Assembly (NCBI GenBank): GCA_963710815.1
Contig: CAVQCA010000062.1
Span: 78,730 to 142,729, forward strand
Direction of reading: 5' to 3'
DNA: 64,000 bases
Source of the DNA: CAVQCA01 sp963710815
Lineage (GTDB): Bacteria; Pseudomonadota; Gammaproteobacteria; UBA9214
Part shown: positions 27,088 through 36,688 of the stretch, one piece after another
Layout: every line of letters begins with the position of its first letter
How positions within the stretch are numbered: the first letter of the stretch is position 1
The notes under the pieces: generated by a model
What the model was told of the DNA's origin: nothing
What the model saw: the letters and a program-made list of their open reading frames with translations, nothing else
Databases searched by the model: none
Program-made: the position numbers and the translations under genes

Positions 27088-28017
27088 ATGAGCTGGTTCA
27101 GAAAACTTATGCCGTCCAAGATCCGTACCGTCGGCGTTAACAGACGGACGGTTCCGGAAGGCCTGTGGGTCCGGTGCGACGGTTGCGGCGCCGTTCTGTA
27201 TCGCTCGGAACTCGAGCGCAACTGTGACGTCTGCCCCAAATGCAGCCACCATATACGCATCTGGGCTCGACGGCGTCTGGAAATGTTCTTCGATGATGGC
27301 AGCTCCGTGGAAATTGGCGCCGAGCTTGAGCCGGTCGATATTCTCAAATTCAAGGACAGCAAAAAATACCGCGACCGGCTGAACGCGGCGCAGAAACTCA
27401 CCGCGGAAACGGACGCCCTGGTTGCCATGCGCGGGACGGTCGAGGGATTGCCGCTGGTGGCCGCCGCCTTCGAATTCCGCTTCATGGGGGGGTCCATGGG
27501 CGCCGTCGTGGGCGAGCGTTTCGTGCGCGCCGTCAACACCAGCCTGGAGCATAAAATCCCCTTTGTCTGTTACTCGGCCAGCGGCGGTGCCCGCATGCAG
27601 GAGGCCCTGTTCTCACTCATGCAGATGGCAAAGACCAGTGCGGCGCTGACGCGGCTGGCGGCGGCGGGCATACCCTATATCTCGGTGCTGACGGACCCGA
27701 CCATGGGTGGGGTTTCGGCCAGCTTCGCCATGCTGGGTGACATCAATATCGCCGAACCCAGGGCGCTGATCGGGTTTGCCGGTCCACGCGTGATCGAACA
27801 GACGGTGCGGGAGACGCTGCCGGAGGGATTCCAGCGCAGCGAATTCCTGCTCGAGCACGGTGCGGTCGACATGATCATCGACCGGCGGGAAATGCGCAGC
27901 AGGATCGTAAGCCTGCTGCGGATCCTTACGGGTCAGCCGGCGCCAGTCGCACCCGAAGATGTACCCACGGACGTATCCGTACCCCAGGATGTGGAGGAAA
28001 CGGAGGCCGAGGCCTGA
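27088..28017 (+). CDS. accD: acetyl-CoA carboxylase carboxyltransferase beta subunit
   Basis: Carboxyl transfer step to malonyl-CoA. 309 residues. N-terminal Cys4 zinc ribbon CDGCGAVLYRSELERNC to CPKC (C-x2-C, C-x2-C). The crotonase-fold carboxyltransferase core contains CYSASGGARMQEALFSLMQM and LTDPTMGGVSASFAMLGD. The acidic Val/Glu-rich C-terminal tail is variable in the family. Confidence 0.97.
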   Translation: MSWFRKLMPSKIRTVGVNRRTVPEGLWVRCDGCGAVLYRSELERNCDVCPKCSHHIRIWARRRLEMFFDDGSSVEIGAELEPVDILKFKDSKKYRDRLNAAQKLTAETDALVAMRGTVEGLPLVAAAFEFRFMGGSMGAVVGERFVRAVNTSLEHKIPFVCYSASGGARMQEALFSLMQMAKTSAALTRLAAAGIPYISVLTDPTMGGVSASFAMLGDINIAEPRALIGFAGPRVIEQTVRETLPEGFQRSEFLLEHGAVDMIIDRREMRSRIVSLLRILTGQPAPVAPEDVPTDVSVPQDVEETEAEA

Positions 28018-28107
28018 TTTACGGTCGCCCGCCGGACCTGACCTCCGGCAGGTTACGGCCGCGCAGGATGGCTTAACGGCCTGTTTCTCACTCGCCCACA
28101 TTCCTCG

Positions 28108-29385
28108 ATGCCGACACGCATGCCGCATTTCAAGACACTGGCGGAATGGCTGCGATGGCAGGAAACGCTGCATCCCAGGAAGATCGACCTGGATCTCGTC
28201 AGGGTCAACACCGTCGCCGCCCGCATGGAAGGGGTGCATCCCGCTCGTGTGGTCATCACCGTGGGCGGCACCAACGGCAAGGGATCGTGCGTGGCCATGC
28301 TCGATGCCATCCTGCGGGCCGCCGGTTACCGGGTCGGCTGTTACACATCACCACATCTGCTGCGCTACAACGAGCGCATCCGCATCGATGGCAGCGAGAT
28401 TGACGATGACAATCTGTGTGCGGCATTCCAGGAGGTGGATGACGCGCGCGGGGAAACGACGCTGTCCTATTTCGAATTCGGCACCCTGGCGGCCTTGCGG
28501 TTGTTTACCGGTGCATCCCTCGATGTCGCCCTGCTGGAGGTGGGGCTGGGCGGGCGGCTGGATGCCGTCAACATCGTTGAGCCGGATGTCGCGTTGGTGA
28601 CCGCCATTGGAATCGATCACGAGCAGTGGCTTGGCGATGACCGTGAGTCCATTGCACGGGAAAAGGCGGGGATATTCCGTTCCGGCCGGCCGGCGATCAG
28701 TTGCGAGCGCTCCCCACCGGCGAGCATGATCCAGGCAGCCCGGGAAATCGGTGCGTTATGGTACGGCCTCGGCGAACAGTACGACTTCGAGCTGCACGGG
28801 GATTCCTGGGAGTGGAGGGGCCCGTCAACTCGCCATGCCACACTGCCACTGCCCGCGCTCGCCGGGCCACACCAGCTGGCAAATGCCGCCGGGGTGCTGA
28901 TGGCGCTGGACCTGCTGAAGGAACGCCTGCCACTGGGCGTGACGGCCATTCGCGAGGGGTTAACCCGCGTTTCACTGCCGGGGCGCTGTCAGTTCATTCC
29001 GGGAGCAGTGGAAAGGATTCTCGATGTATCCCACAATCCCCATGGCGCCGGATGCCTGGCCGAGGTGCTCGGGCTGTCACCCTGCCCGGGACGAACGCAC
29101 CTCGTGCTGGGCATGCTTGAGGACAAGGATGTCGGCGGGTTCGTTGCCGCGCTTTCGCCGGTGGTGGATCTCTGGTATCCGTCCGGCCTGGATACCGAAC
29201 GGGGTTTGTCGGCTGACGGGTTGCATCAGCGGATGCGCGGCCTGGTTCCCGAGGAGAGGATGCGTTGCTGCAGTGATGTGGTTACGGCCTGTCGCGAGGC
29301 CCGGAAAAACGCCGTGGCCGGCGACAGAATCGTCGTGTGTGGTTCCTTTTTTACCGTAGCAGCCTCGATGTCAGGTGAGGTATAG
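28108..29385 (+). CDS. folC: bifunctional folylpolyglutamate/dihydrofolate synthase
   Basis: Adds glutamate to dihydropteroate and folates. 425 residues. P-loop VGGTNGKGSCVAMLDAILRA, then GCYTSPHLLRYNERIRID, GLGGRLDAVNIVEPDVAL, and C-terminal ILDVSHNPHGAGCLAEVL. ATG at 28108 (MPTRMPHFKTLAEWL); the ATG at 28120 is an alternative. It supplies the polyglutamylated folate used by FolD at 59-60 kb. Confidence 0.96.
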   Translation: MPTRMPHFKTLAEWLRWQETLHPRKIDLDLVRVNTVAARMEGVHPARVVITVGGTNGKGSCVAMLDAILRAAGYRVGCYTSPHLLRYNERIRIDGSEIDDDNLCAAFQEVDDARGETTLSYFEFGTLAALRLFTGASLDVALLEVGLGGRLDAVNIVEPDVALVTAIGIDHEQWLGDDRESIAREKAGIFRSGRPAISCERSPPASMIQAAREIGALWYGLGEQYDFELHGDSWEWRGPSTRHATLPLPALAGPHQLANAAGVLMALDLLKERLPLGVTAIREGLTRVSLPGRCQFIPGAVERILDVSHNPHGAGCLAEVLGLSPCPGRTHLVLGMLEDKDVGGFVAALSPVVDLWYPSGLDTERGLSADGLHQRMRGLVPEERMRCCSDVVTACREARKNAVAGDRIVVCGSFFTVAASMSGEV

Positions 29386-29497
29386 TCACGCCGGTGCGCC
29401 ATGCGCCTGAACGGGTGATCTGTCCACTGACGCAGTCGGTAATGATTTCCCGGACAGACGTCGGTGATTGGTTCCGGATATACACCACGAGGAGATC

Positions 29498-30115
29498 ATG
29501 GATCAGATGCTGAAGCAACGATTGATTGGTGCCGTCGTCATTATTTCACTGGCAGTGATCTTCATTCCCATGATACTCGAGGGCCCGGATGACAAGTTGT
29601 CTCCAGGCAACCAGAGTATGCCGCCCCCGCCGACGATCGATTTTCAGGGCGAGGTAGCGCTGCCGGTGCCTGCGGAGTCAACCGGCGCGCAGCAGACGCC
29701 GACTCCGACGGTAACGGAGCCGGAGGTATCGGCGCTACCCGAGTCTCCGACTGCGCAGGCCGAACCCGTCGCCAGGCCGCCGGAAGCCGTCAAAAGTGCA
29801 GAGACGCCCAGACCCGCCGCAGCCAAAGAACCGCCAGCGCAAGCCCCCTCCAGGGCTGCTGTTGAACCGGCCTTGTCCGGTGAGGGCTGGGTCGTTCAGG
29901 CGGGCAGTTTCAGCCAGCATACCAATGCCATCAGCCTGAGGGACCGCCTGAAAAAATCGGGTTACCCGACCCGTGTGCAGGATGCAAAAAGCGCGGCGGG
30001 ACGCGTTTACCGGGTGCTCATCGGTCCGGTAGCCGACCGCGGCGCGGCGGAGAAACTGCGTGACAAGCTGGCCCGCGATCAGCGGATCAAGGGTATGGTG
30101 CTGGAGAACAAGTAA
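29498..30115 (+). CDS. DedD-like SPOR-domain cell-division protein
   Basis: 205 residues from the ATG at 29498, with GAGGAG ahead. A short cytoplasmic start (MDQMLKQRLIGA), one helix (VVIISLAVIFIPMIL), a Pro/Thr/Glu-rich periplasmic linker (residues ~40-125) and a C-terminal SPOR domain (GEGWVVQAGSFSQHTNAISL ... YRVLIGPVADRGAAEKL) that binds denuded peptidoglycan at the septum. Position between folC and cvpA is that of dedD. Confidence 0.93.
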   Translation: MDQMLKQRLIGAVVIISLAVIFIPMILEGPDDKLSPGNQSMPPPPTIDFQGEVALPVPAESTGAQQTPTPTVTEPEVSALPESPTAQAEPVARPPEAVKSAETPRPAAAKEPPAQAPSRAAVEPALSGEGWVVQAGSFSQHTNAISLRDRLKKSGYPTRVQDAKSAAGRVYRVLIGPVADRGAAEKLRDKLARDQRIKGMVLENK

Positions 30116-30241
30116 CACTTGCATGATTTCACATGGCGGTCGCTGTCGGTTGTCTGCTAGAATACCCGGCTTGCGGATTTCCCATTTGAAGTCAAGGGGC
30201 TTTGCCGCCGCGGCCCGGACAATTTCGAGGAAAATTCAGTC

Positions 30242-30733
30242 ATGGCCTGGATCGATATTGTGATAATTGCGCTGATTGCCCTGTCAGCGGTGTTGAGTCT
30301 CTTCCGGGGTTTCGTCAAGGAGGCCCTGGCGCTCGCATCATGGCTGGTGGCGCTCTGGGTCGCGATGATTTTCTATGAAAATGTGGCCGGCATGCTGGCG
30401 AGATGGATATCCGATCCCTCCCTGCAGAAAATTATCGCCTTCAGTGCCCTGTTCATCGCCGTGCTGCTGCTCGGTGCGGTCGTGAACTACCTGGCCGGCA
30501 AACTTGTTACCAAAACCGGCCTGGCCGGAACCGACCGGATGCTCGGTGTGGTGTTCGGCATGGCCCGTGGAGCCGTCATCGTCGCCATCCTGGTCCTGCT
30601 CGCCGGGCTGACGCCCATGCCGCACGATCCCTGGTGGCATGAATCGCACCTGCTGAAATACTTTCAGGACTTCGCCCTGTGGATGCGCAATTACCTTCCC
30701 AAGGAAATCGCGGACAACATTTCGTACGTTTAG
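30242..30733 (+). CDS. cvpA: CvpA family inner-membrane protein
   Basis: 163 residues with four hydrophobic helices. MAWIDIVIIALIALSAVLSL, then FRGFVKEALALASWLVALWV, the CvpA signature; the third helix is IIAFSALFIAVLLLGAVVNY and the fourth AVIVAILVLLAGL. Needed for colicin V export in E. coli; general role in envelope integrity. It precedes purF by 41 nt, as in most gammaproteobacteria. Confidence 0.95.
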   Translation: MAWIDIVIIALIALSAVLSLFRGFVKEALALASWLVALWVAMIFYENVAGMLARWISDPSLQKIIAFSALFIAVLLLGAVVNYLAGKLVTKTGLAGTDRMLGVVFGMARGAVIVAILVLLAGLTPMPHDPWWHESHLLKYFQDFALWMRNYLPKEIADNISYV

Positions 30734-30774
30734 TGATTGCCCGACAACCTTCTGGTCTTACTTGAGTATTGGCC

Positions 30775-32286
30775 GTGTGCGGCATCATCGGAATCGTTGC
30801 TTTCGATCCGGTCAACCAGTCGATCTATGATGGTCTGACCGTGCTGCAGCACCGGGGTCAGGATGCCGCGGGCATCATGACGTGTGATGGCGGCCGCCTG
30901 CACCTGCGCAAGGATAAAGGCCTGGTGCGTGATGTCTTCCATACCCGGCACATGCTGCACCTGTATGGCAACATGGGCATCGGTCACGTGCGCTATCCGA
31001 CGGCCGGTTGCGAGAGTTCCGCCGAAGCGCAGCCGTTCTACGTCAATTCCCCCTACGGCATCTGTCTCGCGCACAACGGCAACCTCACCAACGCCAACAG
31101 GCTGAAGCAGGAGGTGTTTCAGGAGGATTTGCGCCAGATCAACACCGATTCGGATTCCGAGGTTCTGCTCAACGTCCTTGCCCATGAACTGCAGAAGCGC
31201 GGCAAGCTGCGCATGGAACTGGATGATGTGTTCGCCGCCGTTGCCAGTGTACACAAGCGCTGCAGGGGCGCCTATGCGGCCGTTGCCATGATTACCGGCT
31301 ACGGCGTGCTTGCCTTTCGCGACCCCTTCGGCATTCGTCCGCTGGTTTACGGCAAGCGCGAAACGGCACGGGGCACGGAGTATATGGCGGCCTCGGAGAG
31401 CGTGTCACTGGATGCCCTGGGGTTCGAGGTGCTGCGCGATGTGGAGCCGGGTGAAGCGGTCTTCTTCGACACGCAGGGCGGAATTCATACCCGCCAGTGC
31501 GCGGAAAAGACCATCAAGTCACCCTGTATCTTCGAGTATGTCTACCTGGCGCGGCCGGATTCCATCATCGATAATGTTTCGGTCTACAAGGCGCGCCTGC
31601 GGATGGGGGAAAGGCTGGCCAGGAAGATCCAGCGGGTGCGCCCCGACCACGACATCGACGTGGTGATCCCGATCCCGGATACCAGCCGCACCTCGGCGCT
31701 GCAGCTTGCGAACCACCTTGGTCTTACCTACCGGGAAGGCTTCATCAAGAACCGCTACATCGGCAGGACCTTCATCATGCCTGGCCAGCAGCAGCGCAAG
31801 AAATCGGTGCGCCAGAAACTCAATGCCATCGACCTGGAATTCAGGGGCAAGAACGTGCTGCTGGTGGATGACTCGGTGGTGCGCGGCACCACGTCCTCGC
31901 AAATCATCCAGATGGCGCGGGACGCCGGCGCGCGCAAGGTGTATTTCGCTTCCGCCGCACCGCCGGTGCGCTATCCGAACGTCTACGGCATAGACATGCC
32001 GGCGAGTGATGAACTGATTGCGCACGGACGCACCGAGGAGGAGGTGTGCCGGGCCATCGGGGCCGACTGGCTGGTCTACCAGGATCTCGATGACCTGATC
32101 GAAGCCGTTGTGAAGGGCAATCCGTCGATCGAACGCTTTGATGCCTCGGTGTTCACCGGTGAGTACATCACCGGTGACGTCGGGGATGACTATCTCCACG
32201 ACCTGCAGAACAGCCGTAGAGACGCCGCCAAGACGGAACGTCGTGACAGCGATGACGATGTCATCGACCTGCACAATACCGCCTGA
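30775..32286 (+). CDS. purF: amidophosphoribosyltransferase
   Basis: First committed step of purine synthesis: PRPP plus glutamine to phosphoribosylamine. 503 residues. The GTG at 30775 is chosen because the next codon encodes the catalytic Cys (MCGIIGIVAF), exposed after Met removal; a TTG two codons earlier would block this. The glutaminase domain includes LQHRGQDAAGIMT and LAHNGNLTNA. The PRPP loop is VLLVDDSVVRGTTSSQIIQM. The C-terminal tail after 480 is acidic. Confidence 0.97.
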   Translation: MCGIIGIVAFDPVNQSIYDGLTVLQHRGQDAAGIMTCDGGRLHLRKDKGLVRDVFHTRHMLHLYGNMGIGHVRYPTAGCESSAEAQPFYVNSPYGICLAHNGNLTNANRLKQEVFQEDLRQINTDSDSEVLLNVLAHELQKRGKLRMELDDVFAAVASVHKRCRGAYAAVAMITGYGVLAFRDPFGIRPLVYGKRETARGTEYMAASESVSLDALGFEVLRDVEPGEAVFFDTQGGIHTRQCAEKTIKSPCIFEYVYLARPDSIIDNVSVYKARLRMGERLARKIQRVRPDHDIDVVIPIPDTSRTSALQLANHLGLTYREGFIKNRYIGRTFIMPGQQQRKKSVRQKLNAIDLEFRGKNVLLVDDSVVRGTTSSQIIQMARDAGARKVYFASAAPPVRYPNVYGIDMPASDELIAHGRTEEEVCRAIGADWLVYQDLDDLIEAVVKGNPSIERFDASVFTGEYITGDVGDDYLHDLQNSRRDAAKTERRDSDDDVIDLHNTA

Positions 32287-32326
32287 ATGCGGGGCCGTCG
32301 TTGACAACGAACCTTGTCTTCTGACT

Positions 32327-32380
32327 GCGAGCGCCGATTTGATTTCAGCTTGCGGGCGCTTAAAAATACAGCTAAAGCGA
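32327..32380 (+). promoter_or_regulatory. SAM-II-type riboswitch upstream of metZ
   Basis: The leader between purF and metZ contains GAGCGCC-GATTTG, GCTTGCGGGCGCTT, AAAAATA and CAGCTAAAG in order. This is the known SAM-II layout: stem P1 (AGCGCC/GGCGCT), a pyrimidine-rich loop, a TAAA-type linker, and a conserved 3' AGCTAAAG strand that makes the H-type pseudoknot. Sensing of S-adenosylmethionine in front of a methionine-synthesis gene fits. Identified from the remembered consensus, not by a covariance search. Confidence 0.78.
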
Positions 32381-32385
32381 CGGCA

Positions 32386-32418
32386 CCTGCTTTCGCGCGG
32401 CTGAAAGCGGGTTTTTTT
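32386..32418 (+). terminator. intrinsic terminator between the riboswitch and metZ
   Basis: CCTGCTTTC pairs with GAAAGCGGG over nine positions (one T-G), loop GCGCGGCT, followed by seven T. It lies 5 nt after the SAM-II-like element and 80 nt before metZ, so it is placed to act as the riboswitch's expression platform. It could also simply end the purF transcript. Confidence 0.85.
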
Positions 32419-32497
32419 GTGTCCGGGACCCGGGTATCGTTAGACGCCGCCTGCCAGCTTAAATAACACAAGCCAGGGGATTCGCGGGAGATAAATC

Positions 32498-33691
32498 ATG
32501 ACGACCGATAGTGAGGATCTCGGATTTGAAACCAGGGCGGTGCGCGCCGGGCAGCAGCATACACCCGAAGGTGAACATGCGGAGGTGATATTCCTCACTT
32601 CCAGCTACGTCTTCGCCAGCGCGGCGGAAGCGGCCGCGCGCTTCTCCGGTGAACGGCCGGGCAATATCTATTCCCGCTTCACCAACCCGACGGTGCGTAC
32701 CTTCGAGCAGCGCCTCGCGGCCCTGGAAGGCGGGGCCTGCTGCGTGGCCACCTCCTCGGGCATGGCGGCGATCCTGTCGACCTGCGCCGGTCTGCTCAAG
32801 GGGGGGGATCACATCGTTTCCTCGCGCAGCATCTTCGGTACGACCACGGCCCTGTTCACGACCTACCTGGCCCGGTTCGGCATTGAAACCACCTTCGTCC
32901 CCCTGGCGGACACGAACGCATGGGAGCAGGCAATTCGGCCGGAAACCCGGCTGTTGTTCCTCGAGACGCCTTCCAATCCACTCACGGAACTGGGCGATAT
33001 CCGCCAGCTGGCGGATATCGCCCATGCCAGCGGTTGTCTGCTGGCCGTGGACAACTGCTTCTGCACCCCGGCCTTGCAGCGGCCGCTGGAACTGGGCGCC
33101 GATATCGTCATTCATTCGGCCACCAAGTATCTGGACGGGCAGGGCCGTTGCATCGGCGGCGCCGTCGTCGGGGATACCGAGCGTGTCGGCAAGGACGTGT
33201 ACGGGTTTCTGCGCACCGCGGGTCCGAGCATGAGCCCGTTCAACGCCTGGGTGTTTCTCAAGGGGCTGGAAACGCTGTCGCTGCGCATGAAGGCACACAG
33301 CGAGAACGCGCTGGTGCTGGCCAGGTGGCTGGAACAGCAGGCGGCGGTGGCGCGCGTCTATCACCCGGGGCTCGAATCCCACCCGCAGCACGATCTTGCC
33401 CTGCGTCAGCAACAGGGTTTCGGCGGCATCGTCTCATTCGACGTGAAGGGCGGGAGGGAAAACGCCTGGGCCGTGATCGACGCCACGCGGGTGTTTTCCA
33501 TTACCGCCAATCTGGGCGACGCCAAGAGCACTATTACGCATCCCGCCACGACGACCCACGGTCGCCTGACACCTGAACAGCGCATGGCGGCAGGTATATC
33601 GGATGGCTTGATCCGCATCGCGGTCGGGCTGGAGTCCATCTCTGACCTGCAGGACGATCTGGCCAGGGGGTTCGCGGCCATCCGTCGCTGA
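32498..33691 (+). CDS. metZ: O-succinylhomoserine sulfhydrylase
   Basis: PLP enzyme of the Cys/Met metabolism family that makes homocysteine from O-succinylhomoserine and sulfide (direct sulfhydrylation). 397 residues. YSRFTNPTVRTFEQRLAALE; SSGMAAILSTCAGLLKGGDH; FLETPSNPLTELGDI; PLP Lys in HSATKYLDGQGR (~210); SLGD-type AKSTITHPATTTHG. CGGGAGA precedes the ATG. Position after purF is that of metZ in pseudomonads, and the riboswitch leader supports a methionine role. Confidence 0.95.
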   Translation: MTTDSEDLGFETRAVRAGQQHTPEGEHAEVIFLTSSYVFASAAEAAARFSGERPGNIYSRFTNPTVRTFEQRLAALEGGACCVATSSGMAAILSTCAGLLKGGDHIVSSRSIFGTTTALFTTYLARFGIETTFVPLADTNAWEQAIRPETRLLFLETPSNPLTELGDIRQLADIAHASGCLLAVDNCFCTPALQRPLELGADIVIHSATKYLDGQGRCIGGAVVGDTERVGKDVYGFLRTAGPSMSPFNAWVFLKGLETLSLRMKAHSENALVLARWLEQQAAVARVYHPGLESHPQHDLALRQQQGFGGIVSFDVKGGRENAWAVIDATRVFSITANLGDAKSTITHPATTTHGRLTPEQRMAAGISDGLIRIAVGLESISDLQDDLARGFAAIRR

Positions 33692-33803
33692 GGCGCCAGT
33701 GGAATGCCGCTATCCCGACTGACTGGCGGAGATAAAGCATCACCTTGACGAAAGTTGTCCCGATTCCTCCGGGTTTCACTCCTTGCAGCGGAGCCCGCCA
33801 CCC

Positions 33804-35051
33804 GTGAATACGCCCGATGTGAAGCGCACCCATCTGCAGGCGGTCTTCGCGTACGCCCTGCAATCCGTCAATGGACGTCGCTGTACGGCCGCATTTCTGT
33901 CGGCGCATCCGGCGAATCATCCCGTGTGCCTGATCGCCACGGGGAAGGCCGCCAGCGCCATGGCGGCCGGAGCCCTGGATGTCCTGGGTGATCGGCTGCA
34001 GCGCGCCCTGGTCGTATCCAAAACCGGGCACGGGGATACCCGGCTGGCGAATGATCACCGATTCACCTGTCTCGAGGCCGGGCATCCCGTGCCGGATCAC
34101 CGCAGTCTTGCGGCCGGCGACGCCCTGGTGCATTTCCTGGAACACGCCCCGGCTGAGGCCGGCTTGCTGTTCCTGATTTCGGGTGGCACCTCGAGCCTGG
34201 TCGAGCGACTGCCGGCTGGCGTGTCACTCGCCATGCTGCAAAAGGTGAATCACTGGCTGCTCGGCAGCGGCCTGCCGATCGCTACTGTCAACCGCATCCG
34301 GCAATCGCTTTCCTGCATCAAGGGCGGGCGCCTTGCGAAATGGCTGGAAGGGCGGGATACACAGGTTCTGATGATCTCCGATGTGGCCGGTGACGACCCC
34401 GCGATCATCGGCTCCGGTTTGCTTTTTCCGGGTGAAGCGGGCCCGGTGGACGCCGCGGGATTGCCGCGCTGGCTGGCGGTGCTGCTCTCCCGCTACGGGA
34501 CGGCGGGTGGCGCGGATAGCCCTCGTCCCTGTCCGGTGGCTCATTACATCATCGCCCGACTTCGAGACGCCCTGGACGCGGCCGCCCACCATGCCCGCGA
34601 TCTGGGTTATCCGGCGACCATTGTTTCCGACAGGCTTGCCGGCGATGCCGTGGCGGCGGGCCGGACAATCGTGGACTACCTGGAGGATAAACCGCCCGGC
34701 ATCTATCTCTGGGGCGGTGAACCCACTGTCATGCTGCCAGCAAGTCCCGGTCGGGGTGGGCGTTGCCAGAGCCTGGCCCTCGCCGCCGCACTGGAGATGC
34801 GGCGACAGGAACCGCTGGTCCTGCTGGCCGCCGGCACGGACGGCACGGACGGTCCCGCCGGAGCGGCCGGTGCCCTGGTCGACCCGGGGACGGTTTCCCG
34901 CGGAAACGCCCGGGGTCTGGAGGCACGGCATTGCCTGAACGGCGCCGATGCCGGGAGTTTCCTGGAGGCAAGCGGTGATCTCCTCGTCACCGGTCCGACC
35001 GGCACCAATGTCACGGATCTCGTCATTGCGCTGAAGGGAAACCCCGCGTGA
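33804..35051 (+). CDS. glycerate 2-kinase / MOFRL-family protein
   Basis: About 415 residues from a GTG at 33804 (a TTG at 33783 is also in frame). N-terminal GckA/TtuD domain: LIATGKAASAMAAGAL, VVSKTGHGD, EAGHPVPDHRSLAAG, LFLISGGTSSLVERLP. The C-terminal MOFRL domain has LAAGTDGTDGPAGAAGALVD and GDLLVTGPTGTNVTDL. Members phosphorylate glycerate at C2; older records call them hydroxypyruvate reductase. It overlaps the next gene by 4 nt. Confidence 0.9.
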   Translation: MNTPDVKRTHLQAVFAYALQSVNGRRCTAAFLSAHPANHPVCLIATGKAASAMAAGALDVLGDRLQRALVVSKTGHGDTRLANDHRFTCLEAGHPVPDHRSLAAGDALVHFLEHAPAEAGLLFLISGGTSSLVERLPAGVSLAMLQKVNHWLLGSGLPIATVNRIRQSLSCIKGGRLAKWLEGRDTQVLMISDVAGDDPAIIGSGLLFPGEAGPVDAAGLPRWLAVLLSRYGTAGGADSPRPCPVAHYIIARLRDALDAAAHHARDLGYPATIVSDRLAGDAVAAGRTIVDYLEDKPPGIYLWGGEPTVMLPASPGRGGRCQSLALAAALEMRRQEPLVLLAAGTDGTDGPAGAAGALVDPGTVSRGNARGLEARHCLNGADAGSFLEASGDLLVTGPTGTNVTDLVIALKGNPA

Positions 35052-35902
35052 CCCGTGGTGTCGAACCAGGGGCCGTGGCCGGAGGATGCGTGACGTCGAA
35101 TCTTTTTCAGTGTGCCAGGCGCTGTATCGATGCCGCCGGCGTCGAGGACAAGCTGCGACTGACTCACCGCTGTGCGCGGGCGTGGCGTGAAGGTCGTCTC
35201 GTCCTGTCGGAGACGGCCGCCCCCGACCCGATTGACGAACCGGGGCGTCCTTCCCGTCCGCTGCTGGTGCATCCCTCGCAGGTGACGCCACGCAAGCTTG
35301 CCAGCCGTCAGGGCAGGGCGGCCTTTCTCCATGCCCTGGCGCACATCGAGTTCAACGCCATCAATATCGCGTGGGACGCGGTTTACCGTTTTCGGGGAAT
35401 GCCGACAGAATTCTATGCCGACTGGATCCGGGTGGCCGATGAGGAGGGCCGGCATTTCAGTTTGTTAAACGCGCGCCTGACGGCGCTCGGCCAGGCTTAT
35501 GGCGACTTCCCGGCCCACGACGGGTTGTGGCACATGGCGCGCCAGACCGCGCACGATGTCCTGGTGCGCATGGCCCTGGTGCCGCGGGTACTGGAAGCGC
35601 GCGGACTCGATGTCACGCCGGCAATGATCGAACGCCTGCATCAGGCGGGGGATGAGGAAAGCGCGGCGGTGTTGCAGAGGATACTGCAGGACGAGATCGG
35701 CCACGTCGAGACCGGTACGCGCTGGTATCACTACATCTGCCGGCAACGCGGTCTGGAGCCGGTGGCCACCTTTGGTCGACTGTTGGCCGAGTACGCCCCC
35801 GGGCGCATACGCAAACCGTTCAACACCGCCGCCCGCCAACTGGCGGGATTTACGCCTGAGGAAATGGCAATGCTGGAACAGATGGTGCTGGAGCCGCGAT
35901 GA
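35048..35902 (+). CDS. DUF455 ferritin-like domain protein
   Basis: 284 residues. Ferritin-like metal ligands are visible: LHALAHIEFNAINIAWDAV, DEEGRHFSLL, and QRILQDEIGHVETGTRWYHY (E-x-H pairs of a di-metal four-helix bundle). The start overlaps the glycerate-kinase stop (GTGA), so the two are translationally coupled. Family function is unknown; tRNA-hydroxylase-like relatives share the fold. Confidence 0.9.
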   Translation: MTRGVEPGAVAGGCVTSNLFQCARRCIDAAGVEDKLRLTHRCARAWREGRLVLSETAAPDPIDEPGRPSRPLLVHPSQVTPRKLASRQGRAAFLHALAHIEFNAINIAWDAVYRFRGMPTEFYADWIRVADEEGRHFSLLNARLTALGQAYGDFPAHDGLWHMARQTAHDVLVRMALVPRVLEARGLDVTPAMIERLHQAGDEESAAVLQRILQDEIGHVETGTRWYHYICRQRGLEPVATFGRLLAEYAPGRIRKPFNTAARQLAGFTPEEMAMLEQMVLEPR

Positions 35903-35938
35903 GAACATCCGGCAAGCGTGACATGGCGAAGCGCCGTC

Positions 35939-36688
35939 TCAGTCGGGCCTGAGATCCCGTAGACGGCATCCCGTCGGCGTGCATTCCAGCACGCTGCCGT
36001 GGTTGTCCCAGGCGCCCAGCACCATGCGCCGGGCAGGCTTGCCGGCAAGCTCGAATTCGTGGATCGCCGGCCGATGGGTATGTCCGTGGATCAGGTGCAA
36101 TACCCCGTGACGGGTCATGGCCTGAACCACGGCCTCATGGTCGACGTCACCGGTCGAATCGGGTTTTTCGCTGGCACCGGCGCGACTCATGCGACGCAAC
36201 TCCCGGGCGGTATTGCGACGGCCCTGCAGGGACTGCCGCAAAAAGCCCTGTTGCCACCGGCGATCTCGGACCCGGGTGCGGAATGCCAGGTATTCCAGGT
36301 CACCCGTGCACAAGGTATCACCGTGCATCAGCAGGACCGGAGATCCGTAGAGATCGATGCGTGCCGGATCATCGAGCAGCCGGCAACCGGTGCGTGCGGC
36401 GAACCGGGCGCCGAGCAGAAAATCCCGGTTGCCGTGCATGAGATGGACCGGCGTGCCGGAAACCACGCAGGCGCGCAGCCCGTCCATGACCGTGGAGCCC
36501 AGGGGGTTGTCATCATCATCCCCGATCCAGGTCTCGAACAGGTCGCCGAGCAGGTAGAAGGCATCGGTGTGACGGGCGTGCGTTTCGAGAAAGTCGAGGA
36601 AAAGCCGGGTGACGTGCGGCCGTGCTGCATCGAGATGCAGGTCGGAGACGAACAGGGTGCGCGGCGTGCCGCCCGGCGCCTGTCTCAC
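35939..36688 (-). CDS. lpxH: UDP-2,3-diacylglucosamine diphosphatase
   Basis: Mn-dependent hydrolysis to lipid X in lipid A synthesis, at the inner face of the inner membrane. 249 residues. All calcineurin-type motifs are present: FVSDLHLD, LGDLFETWIGDD, HGNRDFLLG, LLMHGDTLC, HGHTHRP. The ATG at 36688 overlaps the ppiA stop by 4 nt, so it is cotranscribed with ppiA, a pairing common in gammaproteobacteria. Confidence 0.97.
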   Translation of the reverse strand: MRQAPGGTPRTLFVSDLHLDAARPHVTRLFLDFLETHARHTDAFYLLGDLFETWIGDDDDNPLGSTVMDGLRACVVSGTPVHLMHGNRDFLLGARFAARTGCRLLDDPARIDLYGSPVLLMHGDTLCTGDLEYLAFRTRVRDRRWQQGFLRQSLQGRRNTARELRRMSRAGASEKPDSTGDVDHEAVVQAMTRHGVLHLIHGHTHRPAIHEFELAGKPARRMVLGAWDNHGSVLECTPTGCRLRDLRPD

